In this document: piece after piece, positions 57,254-64,000 of the stretch
Layout of the letters: each line of letters opens with the position of its first letter
Numbering within the stretch: the stretch's first letter is position 1
Source: Paenibacillus_E sp042676385
GTDB taxonomy: Bacteria; Bacillota; Bacilli; Paenibacillales; NBRC-103111
Length of the DNA: 64,000 bases
Assembly: GCF_042676385.1 (NCBI RefSeq)
Contig: NZ_JBHTHA010000049.1
Location: forward strand, 72,211-136,210
Direction: 5' to 3'
Made by a program: the position numbers and the translations under genes
Notes under the pieces: model-generated
The model's database searches: none
Seen by the model: only the letters and a program-made list of their open reading frames with translations
Told to the model about the DNA's origin: nothing

Positions 57254-58612
57254 TTAGAAAGGAAATTTGAATCCTTTACCTAACTTTTTCATACCTTTGG
57301 CACCTTTAGGTCCCATCATGCCTGAGAATTGCTTCATCATCTTGCGCATATCCTCAAACTGCTTAATAAAGCGATTGACCTCTTGCACGGTGTTGCCGCT
57401 TCCCGAGGCAATCCGTTTGCGTCGGTTCGCATTCAGCAGCTCTGGCTTGCGTTTCTCTTCCTTCGTCATCGATTTCACAATCGCTTCCACGCGTGCCATT
57501 TGTTTATCGTCGACTTTGAGGTCCTTCATGCCTTTAATCTTATTGGCTCCAGGCAGCATATCGAGAATCTGATCCAGCGGACCGAGCTTCTTAACCTGCT
57601 CCATCTGATCCAGAAAATCTTCGAAGGTGAATTCGGCGTTGCGCATTTTGCGCTCCATTTCTTTCGCCTTATCCATATCGATACCGGCTTGCGCCTTCTC
57701 AATCAACGTAAGCACATCGCCCATGCCAAGAATCCGCGATGCCATCCGATCCGGGAAGAAGGGCTCGAGGGCATCCATTTTCTCGCCGCTAGCCGCAAAC
57801 TTGATCGGACAGCCTGTCACAGCTTTGACAGATAGCGCCGCACCGCCGCGGGTATCGCCATCGAGCTTGGTTAGAACGACGCCTGTCAGCTCTAACTGCT
57901 GATGGAAGCTTTCAGCTACATTGACTGCATCTTGTCCGGTCATGGCATCCACTACAAGCAGAATTTCATCTGGCAGAACGGCCGTACGCACATTTTTCAG
58001 CTCGTCCATCAAACTCTCGTCAATGTGCAAGCGCCCCGCCGTATCGATGATGACATAGTCATTGCCATTATCTTTGGCATGCTGCAGACCTGCCTTAGCG
58101 ATGTCAACAGGATTGACCTGGTCACCCATCGCGAATACAGGAACTTTCAACTGCTCACCGAGCACTTGCAATTGTTTAATCGCAGCAGGACGGTAAATGT
58201 CGCAAGCGACGAGCAGCGGCCGGTGATTTTGCTTTTGAAGCAGCTTAGCCAGTTTACCGGAAGTCGTCGTTTTACCTGCCCCTTGCAAACCGGCCATCAT
58301 AATGACCGTCGGCGGTCGGTTCGATCGAGCCAGCTTGCTTTGCGTGCCGCCCATCAACGCCGTCAATTCTTTGTTCACGATATCGATAACGACCATGCCT
58401 GGCGTGAAAGATTTCATCACTTCTTGACCGACAGCTTGCTCTTTCACCTTAGCGATGAAGTCTTTTACTACTTTAAAGTTAACGTCTGCTTCAAGCAGCG
58501 CTAACCGAACCTCGCGAAGCGCTTCGCCTACATCCTCTTCCGACAGCTTCCCTTTGCTTCTCAGCTTGCCGAATACGTTCTGCAGCCGGTTTGCCAATCC
58601 TTCAAATGCCAT
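57254..58612 (-). CDS. ffh: Signal recognition particle protein Ffh
   Basis: SRP54 homologue that binds signal sequences and 4.5S/scRNA. The 452-residue protein has N and G domains with G1 GLQGAGKT (108-115), DTAGR, and TKLDGDTRGG, and a Met-rich M domain (about 300-452) ending MMGPKGAKGMKKLGKG. ATG 58612 (GAGAGGTGA) is preferred over the frame start three codons upstream. Confidence 0.97.
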   Translation of the reverse strand: MAFEGLANRLQNVFGKLRSKGKLSEEDVGEALREVRLALLEADVNFKVVKDFIAKVKEQAVGQEVMKSFTPGMVVIDIVNKELTALMGGTQSKLARSNRPPTVIMMAGLQGAGKTTTSGKLAKLLQKQNHRPLLVACDIYRPAAIKQLQVLGEQLKVPVFAMGDQVNPVDIAKAGLQHAKDNGNDYVIIDTAGRLHIDESLMDELKNVRTAVLPDEILLVVDAMTGQDAVNVAESFHQQLELTGVVLTKLDGDTRGGAALSVKAVTGCPIKFAASGEKMDALEPFFPDRMASRILGMGDVLTLIEKAQAGIDMDKAKEMERKMRNAEFTFEDFLDQMEQVKKLGPLDQILDMLPGANKIKGMKDLKVDDKQMARVEAIVKSMTKEEKRKPELLNANRRKRIASGSGNTVQEVNRFIKQFEDMRKMMKQFSGMMGPKGAKGMKKLGKGFKFPF

Positions 58613-58636
58613 GCGCTTCACCTCTCTTCGTAGACA

Positions 58637-58987
58637 TTAATCGATCCCTATCATTGTATCAAAAAGCTCGCTTGTTTTCCTCTTTAGCTCCGGTTCGCAA
58701 GCATCCAGCACTTGCTCCAGCTCTTCCCGGAGTTTTATACGCTGCTCATGCTTATGTAAAAGCTTCAATTTATTCTCATATTCTTGCAGCGTTAGTTCCG
58801 CACGCTTGATATGCTCATATACCGCTTGGCGGCTAATCTCGAAATTCTCGGCAATTTCTCCGAGCGAATAATCGTCATGAAAATACAACTCAAGAAACGT
58901 TCGCTGCTTCTCGGTCAATAACGGCTCATAGAAATCAAACAGCAGGTTAATCCGATTCGTTTTCTCCAGCATTTGATCGACAGGCAC
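58637..58987 (-). CDS. ylxM: YlxM-type helix-turn-helix protein
   Basis: The 116-residue protein resembles a sigma-factor region 4: LLTEKQRTFLELYFHDDYSL, then EIAENFEISRQAVYEHIKRA. YlxM binds Ffh-SRP in streptococci and is always next to ffh. The start is GTG 58987 with GGAGGTGG; the frame continues 28 codons upstream without support. Confidence 0.92.
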   Translation of the reverse strand: MPVDQMLEKTNRINLLFDFYEPLLTEKQRTFLELYFHDDYSLGEIAENFEISRQAVYEHIKRAELTLQEYENKLKLLHKHEQRIKLREELEQVLDACEPELKRKTSELFDTMIGID

Positions 58988-59091
58988 TATAGCCACCTCC
59001 GTAAAGGTTGAACCCTTGACAGCAGCACAACAGAACCTATCATACTGAATTCCCGGACTAATGTCAAGCATTTGACCTTGTCACATGAAAA

Positions 59092-59135
59092 AGAAAAAAT
59101 CCTTGCTATCCGGCTATCGGCTAACAAGGGTTTTA
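59092..59135 (-). terminator. Terminator after ftsY
   Basis: Minus-strand stem CCTTG-TTA-CCG / CGG-TAG-CAAGG (59101-59129) followed by six Ts, just past the ftsY stop. ylxM-ffh therefore form a separate transcription unit. Confidence 0.85.
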
Positions 59136-59154
59136 ATTAGGGTTAACTGGCTTT

Positions 59155-60150
59155 TTAACCTTGTACTTCCTCTTTTTGTTCATTAATCCATTTGCCGAAA
59201 AGCGCATGAACGAATTGTTCGGAATCGAACGGCTGAAGATCATCCATTTTCTCGCCGAGACCGACAAACTTAACAGGCAGCGATAATTCCTGACGGATCG
59301 CCACAACGATTCCGCCTTTTGCCGTACCGTCAAGCTTCGAGAGCACAAGCCCCGTCAAACCTGTTTTATCGCCAAAAAGCTTCGCCTGACTCAGCGCATT
59401 TTGACCTGTTGTCGCGTCAAGAACCAGAATAACTTCATGCGGAGCATCCGGCACCTCGCGTTGAATGACACGGTAAATTTTGTTCAACTCTTCCATCAGA
59501 TTAACTTTGTTTTGCAAACGGCCCGCCGTATCACAAAGCAAAATGTCGACACCGCGCGTCTTGGCGGCTTGTACGGCATCATACATCACCGCGGCAGGAT
59601 CCGCGCCTGATTGCTGCTTGATGACATCCACGCCAACACGCTGGCCCCAGGTCTCAAGCTGCTCAATCGCACCGGCACGAAACGTGTCTCCCGCTGCCAT
59701 GAGTACCTTTTTCCCTTGTGATTTGAACATGTGGGCCATTTTTCCGATCGTCGTCGTTTTTCCGACGCCATTCACACCGACGAACAGAATAACGGATAAT
59801 CCATTTGGATTCAAATTGAGTCCGGTGCCAGCATCGCCTTTAAGCAGCTCGATCAGCTTCTCGGAAAGAATCGGCTGGAGCTCGCCCGGGTCTTCGATTT
59901 TACGCTTTTTGACTTCGGCGCGAAGGTCATCGATCAACTTCAGTACGGTGTTCACGCCTACGTCGGCGCCAATTAAAATTTCTTCAAGCTCTTCGTAGAA
60001 ATCTTCGTCGATTTTTTTGCGGCGGCTGAATAAATCGTCCACACGGTCTACAAAAGCATCTCTCGTCTTCGAAAGACCTTCTTTGAACTTATTCGTAACC
60101 GCTTCGGCCTTGCTGGAAATACTCTCTTTCAAACGTTTAAAAAAACTCAT
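59155..60150 (-). CDS. ftsY: Signal recognition particle receptor FtsY
   Basis: Membrane-associated SRP receptor GTPase. The 331-residue protein has a short N-terminal amphipathic region and N domain, then the G domain with G1 GVNGVGKT (125-132), DTAGR, TKLDGT-like SKLDGTAKGG, and the C-terminal GLGEKMDDLQPFD. It lacks the long acidic A domain of Escherichia FtsY, as expected for Bacillota. It starts 38 bp after smc. Confidence 0.97.
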   Translation of the reverse strand: MSFFKRLKESISSKAEAVTNKFKEGLSKTRDAFVDRVDDLFSRRKKIDEDFYEELEEILIGADVGVNTVLKLIDDLRAEVKKRKIEDPGELQPILSEKLIELLKGDAGTGLNLNPNGLSVILFVGVNGVGKTTTIGKMAHMFKSQGKKVLMAAGDTFRAGAIEQLETWGQRVGVDVIKQQSGADPAAVMYDAVQAAKTRGVDILLCDTAGRLQNKVNLMEELNKIYRVIQREVPDAPHEVILVLDATTGQNALSQAKLFGDKTGLTGLVLSKLDGTAKGGIVVAIRQELSLPVKFVGLGEKMDDLQPFDSEQFVHALFGKWINEQKEEVQG

Positions 60151-60188
60151 GGCTCCTCCTAAATTCGCCCCAAAATTTTAAAGAAAAA

Positions 60189-63100
60189 TTAAGCAGATAC
60201 GACGGCTTCCTCATCCTCTAATCGAACGGAAACCAGTTTGGATACGCCGCCTTCCTGCATCGTAACCCCATAGAGCACATCAGCTTCTTCCATCGTACCT
60301 TTACGATGCGTAACGACAATGAACTGCGTCACTTCGGAGAACTCGCGCAGATACTCGGCAAAACGCGCTACATTCGCCTCATCCAGCGCCGCCTCAACCT
60401 CATCGAGCACGCAGAACGGTACCGGCTTCACATGGATGATTGAGAACAATAAAGCGATCGCTGTCAGAGCACGCTCGCCTCCGGAGAGCAACTGCAGGTT
60501 TTGCAGCTTTTTGCCCGGCGGCTGGGCCACGATCTCAATGCCCGTATCGAGCAGGTTATCAGGCTCGGACAAAATCAGATCCGCCCGCCCGCCGCCGAAT
60601 AGTTTGGCAAACACGACGACGAAATGCGAGCGAATCGCATCAAACGTCGTCTTGAAACGTTTGGACATCTCTTGATCCATCTCGCGAATGACTTGATACA
60701 GTGTCGTTTTCGCTTCGATCAAGTCATTTTTCTGGGCGCTGAGGAACTCATAGCGCTCGGAAACCCGTGCGAATTCTTCGATCGCGCCAAGGTTCACTTC
60801 ACCAAGCGAAGTGATTTCCCGCTTCAACTCGCGAACAAGGCTCTGCGTCCCGGCAACATCCTCCGGAACAGGGTAGCGCACCTTTGCAAGCTCGTAGCTG
60901 AGTTCGTATTCTTCGCCAAGCTTCTTTAGCAAGTTCTCGAGTTCAACATCCAGCCGGTTCACACGAACCTCCGTTTGATGCAGATTCTCTTCGACCTGTT
61001 TGAGCTGAATACGCTGAGCGCGCGTTTCATTCTCTCCCTGTTCCAGCTTCTGCAGCCAGTCCGTCCGCTCCGCGCGCTTGAAATCGATTTGCTCGGCACA
61101 TTGCTGTTTCCTGAGCTTGAGATCATTCAACTGCTCGATCTGCAGCACCGTTTCCTGCTCGAGCGCTTCCATATCCTGCTCCAGCTGTCCCAGCAACTGG
61201 CGGTTTGTTTCCGTCTCGCGGTCTGAATCCGCCAAATCCTGCTGTAAGCGGCGCTGCTGATCCTGCAGCGATTGTTTCTCTTGGGAGATTGATGCGACCT
61301 TCACCTTTAAATCGGTGAGTTGACTTTGCAGTTCTTCTTTCTCCGACTCGCTTGCTTTACGCGAGCTCTCGGCATCCCGTATCGCTTGCTGCAAGGAGGC
61401 CTCCTCTTGCTGAAGATCGGCCAGCGCTTGCTCTGATTCCACTTTCTTCTTAGCAAAGTCTGTCTGCTCGGCAAGGAGTGATTCTCGATCTTGACTATCG
61501 AGTGAAAGCTGCTCCTCTACCGTGCGATTCTCGGATTCCAACGGACCTAGTTCTGCTCGAATCTGCTGCTCCGTGATGCGCTGCTGCTCGCCAAGCTGGC
61601 GAAGCTGCTCGATATTCATCATATCGTCAGTGATTTCACGTTTTATCGTCGACGTTTTGTCCCTAAGACTGTCCAGTTGTTGCTGGGAGGTCTTAATTTC
61701 TTGATCCAGCTCCTCGATTTGGCGCTGACGGCCTAACAAATTGGTCGTTTTCTTCGCCAAGCTACCGCCTGTCATGGAACCGCCCGGGTTGACCACGTCG
61801 CCTTCCAGCGTGACGACACGATAACGGTACTGCGCTTTAGCGGCAATATGGTTCGCATCTTCCAGACTTTGCGCGACAACGACATTGCCCAGCAAACTGG
61901 AGAAAATGTTTTGATAAGTCGCGTCAAACTCAATGAGATCGACGGCGATGCCCACAAAACCCTTCGCGGCTTTAAGGGCGCCAATCTCATGATCCGCAAT
62001 GGATCGGCCGCGAATGACGTTCATCGGCAGGAAGGTAGCCCGTCCCATTTGCCGACGTTTCAAAAAGGCAATGGCTTCGCGCCCATCGGCTTCCGTCTCA
62101 ACAACGATATTTTGCAGGGCCCCGCCTAATGCCGTTTCAATCGCAATCTCAACGTCAGCAGGAACTTTGACAAGCTCGGCGACAGCCCCGCGAATGCCTC
62201 GCAGATCTTTACGGCTTTTCGCCTTCAGCACTTCCTTTACGCCCTGCATAAAGCCGTCGTAGTCATTGGCCATCTCTTTCATTGTATCGCGGCGGGAAGT
62301 TAGGGCGTCGAGCTTCTGCTCCCACTTGCGCAGCGTAGATTGCGCTTCATCCAACAAGCCTTGCTTCCCTTTCAATTTCTGGGTTAGCTCCGCATAGCGA
62401 TGGCGAACGTCGTCAATCTCTCGAAGTGTCTCTTCCAGCTTCGCAGTCAGCTCTTCTTTCCGCAGCGCGATCTTTTCTCGCTGCTCCGCCCACTTTTGGC
62501 GCTCTTCATCCAGTCTTTCCAATCTGCGGCCGATACTTTCCGTTTGCTGTTCGGCATAACGAATTTCATTGCGCGCCTGCGCCATGCGGTTGAGCGTTTC
62601 CAAAAGCTCGCCTTTGAGCTGATCTTCAGGAGCTGAACTGATCCCGCCGTTAACACCAAGCAAGCGTTGTTCTTCGGCATTTAACTTGGCCTGAAACTCA
62701 AACAATTGAGCGCCAATCTGGATAATCTTGTCTCTTTGTTCGGCGAGTTCGGCCTCTTTATCGGCCCTTCGCTGCTCCTGCAAAGCAATCGTATTGGTTA
62801 ACTGCTCACGATTAGCCATGTAGTTCTTTTTCCGCTCTTTGAGCACCTCGCCGTGCCCTTCGCTTTTCTCGAACTCTTCGCTCAACTGAAGCAAGCTCTC
62901 TTGAAGCTTTTCCAATTCCTCTTCGAGTCTTCGCGTTTCCCAGCGATGCTTCTCTAGCTGGGCATCATGCTGATTGACCACGGTTGAAAGCTCGGTCTGC
63001 TCTTTTTGGAGTCTTTCCAGCTTCTGAGTCGCTTCATTCCAATTGACGTAAATTTGATCAATTTGATGAACGTACATCGAAATCTCGCTGCTTTTTAACT

Positions 63101-63761
63101 TCTCACGCAATTCTTTATAACGAATCGCCTTCTCCGACTGTTCGCGCAGCGGCTCGATTTGATCTTCCAGTTCGGAAACCAGATCATGGATGCGCAGCAA
63201 ATTTTGCTCGGTATCGCCAAGCTTCTTCTCCGCTTCCCGTTTACGCGATTTATATTTAACAATCCCCGAAGCCTCTTCAAAAATACCCCGGCGATCTTCC
63301 GATTTCGTACTTAAGATTTCTTCAATCCGGCCTTGTCCGATAATGGAATAAGCTTCTTTACCGATCCCTGTATCCATAAACAGTTCGGTGATATCTTTCA
63401 ATCGGCAGGGCTGCTTATTGATTAAATATTCGCTTTCTCCGCTACGATGTACCCGCCTTGTAACCGTCACTTCTGTAAAATCCAATGGTAGCGACTGCGA
63501 ACTATTATCCAGCGTCAAAGATACTTCACCATAATTGACCGCTCTACGGGCATCGCTGCCTGCAAAAATGACATCCTCCATTTTACCGCCGCGCAAAGAC
63601 TTCGCGCTTTGCTCCCCGAGGACCCAGCGAATGCCGTCGGAAATGTTACTTTTGCCGCTGCCGTTAGGACCTACCACCGCGGTAATCCCGCGCACAAACT
63701 CCAGCTCCGTCCGGTCAGCGAAAGACTTAAATCCGGATAATTCAATCCGTCTCAAAAACAT
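60189..63761 (-). CDS. smc: Chromosome segregation ATPase Smc
   Basis: Condensin subunit that, with ScpA and ScpB, compacts and separates chromosomes. The 1190-residue protein has Walker A GPNGSGKS (31-38), long coiled coils (about 170-500 and 670-1010), a hinge (about 505-670, with GGALQNIVVETEADGREAIA), the ABC signature LLSGGERAL at about 1091, and Walker B FCVLDE near 1120. The length is standard. Confidence 0.98.
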   Translation of the reverse strand: MFLRRIELSGFKSFADRTELEFVRGITAVVGPNGSGKSNISDGIRWVLGEQSAKSLRGGKMEDVIFAGSDARRAVNYGEVSLTLDNSSQSLPLDFTEVTVTRRVHRSGESEYLINKQPCRLKDITELFMDTGIGKEAYSIIGQGRIEEILSTKSEDRRGIFEEASGIVKYKSRKREAEKKLGDTEQNLLRIHDLVSELEDQIEPLREQSEKAIRYKELREKLKSSEISMYVHQIDQIYVNWNEATQKLERLQKEQTELSTVVNQHDAQLEKHRWETRRLEEELEKLQESLLQLSEEFEKSEGHGEVLKERKKNYMANREQLTNTIALQEQRRADKEAELAEQRDKIIQIGAQLFEFQAKLNAEEQRLLGVNGGISSAPEDQLKGELLETLNRMAQARNEIRYAEQQTESIGRRLERLDEERQKWAEQREKIALRKEELTAKLEETLREIDDVRHRYAELTQKLKGKQGLLDEAQSTLRKWEQKLDALTSRRDTMKEMANDYDGFMQGVKEVLKAKSRKDLRGIRGAVAELVKVPADVEIAIETALGGALQNIVVETEADGREAIAFLKRRQMGRATFLPMNVIRGRSIADHEIGALKAAKGFVGIAVDLIEFDATYQNIFSSLLGNVVVAQSLEDANHIAAKAQYRYRVVTLEGDVVNPGGSMTGGSLAKKTTNLLGRQRQIEELDQEIKTSQQQLDSLRDKTSTIKREITDDMMNIEQLRQLGEQQRITEQQIRAELGPLESENRTVEEQLSLDSQDRESLLAEQTDFAKKKVESEQALADLQQEEASLQQAIRDAESSRKASESEKEELQSQLTDLKVKVASISQEKQSLQDQQRRLQQDLADSDRETETNRQLLGQLEQDMEALEQETVLQIEQLNDLKLRKQQCAEQIDFKRAERTDWLQKLEQGENETRAQRIQLKQVEENLHQTEVRVNRLDVELENLLKKLGEEYELSYELAKVRYPVPEDVAGTQSLVRELKREITSLGEVNLGAIEEFARVSERYEFLSAQKNDLIEAKTTLYQVIREMDQEMSKRFKTTFDAIRSHFVVVFAKLFGGGRADLILSEPDNLLDTGIEIVAQPPGKKLQNLQLLSGGERALTAIALLFSIIHVKPVPFCVLDEVEAALDEANVARFAEYLREFSEVTQFIVVTHRKGTMEEADVLYGVTMQEGGVSKLVSVRLEDEEAVVSA

Positions 63762-64000
63762 GGTCTCACCTCGAAAATTATTGTAACATATCCCATATGA
63801 AAAAAGAGATAAAAAGTGCGACCATTACGCATTAAATAAGCGAAATCCCATAACAGGTACCCATGTAATTTTTGCGTCAATTGAGTCTTAAATAGGGAAT
63901 GAACTTGTTATCGTTCATCTTCTCGTAAAGATGAAAAATACATTAAGCATGCATCAAACCTAACATGAAAATTTCAATCACATAATTTCCTATTTTAGGA
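63762..64000 (-). other. Upstream region of smc at window edge
   Basis: No gene is seen in 239 bp. A minus-strand extended -10 (TGT before TACAAT, 63780-63788) lies 19 bp before the smc start, giving a very short leader if used. A perfect 8-bp hairpin TTCATCTT/AAGATGAA (63914-63935) lies further up, without a T run on either strand. rncS, the usual upstream neighbour, would have to be outside the window. Confidence 0.45.

Noticed and set aside
1..64000. CRISPR arrays, tRNA or rRNA genes, transposases or prophage genes
   Set aside because: No regularly spaced direct repeats, cloverleaf or rRNA sequence, or mobile-element protein was seen; the window is conserved core chromosome.

Overview
The window is a chromosomal core segment of a low-to-mid GC, endospore-former-type Bacillota, most likely Paenibacillaceae (Paenibacillus or a close relative). 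This rests on gene order and content: a Bacillus subtilis-like fla/che operon ending in a sigma-D gene, CodY, HslUV, SwrB-like, FlbD/SwrD, CheC/CheD and YlxM. Several extra genes in the fla/che block also fit Paenibacillaceae. Every protein gene except one (a YifB/ComM-family ATPase at 47826-49394) is on the minus strand, so the text runs from the 3' end of the transcription units towards the 5' end. No rRNA, tRNA, CRISPR array, prophage or insertion sequence was seen.

Read in the direction of transcription (right to left), the layout is as follows. (1) smc, ftsY, ylxM, ffh, rpsP, a KH-domain protein, rimM, trmD, rplS, lepB, rbgA: SRP, ribosome maturation and secretion. (2) A 486-bp gap holding phased inverted repeats and a candidate plus-strand small RNA. 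(3) rnhB, then a FliK-like/FlhB-C-like/YraN cluster behind a near-perfect sigma-D promoter. (4) The divergent yifB, a small zinc-ribbon gene, sucC-sucD, dprA, topA, trmFO, hslV-hslU and codY; the xerC gene usual between trmFO and hslV is absent. (5) After the codY terminator, the roughly 30-kb fla/che operon: flgB flgC fliE fliF fliG fliH fliI fliJ motE-like fliK flgD (TIGR02530-like) flgE flbD fliL fliM fliY cheY fliO fliP fliQ fliR flhB flhA flhF flhG cheB cheA cheW cheC cheD, an unknown membrane gene, sigD, a FapA/DUF342 gene, two small genes and a MltG-like gene. (6) rpsB, tsf, pyrH, frr, uppS, cdsA and a 3'-truncated dxr: translation, UMP synthesis and lipid/isoprenoid precursors.

The flagellar genes encode the rod, MS and C rings, export gate and ATPase, hook-length control, the number/placement GTPases FlhF/FlhG, the chemotaxis core and the late-gene sigma factor. 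Genes within this block are tightly packed, many with ATGA stop/start overlaps, which argues for translational coupling. Motility extends beyond the main operon: a second FliK-like and FlhB-C-like pair sits about 13 kb upstream of flgB, behind its own sigma-D promoter.

The least expected signals are non-coding. One is a candidate C-rich-loop small RNA with a phased inverted-repeat array upstream of its promoter (52830-53182). The other is a modular double-hairpin element found twice, each copy abutting a Shine-Dalgarno sequence (before cheW and before hslU). Both are pattern-based inferences from one sequence and need comparative or expression data.
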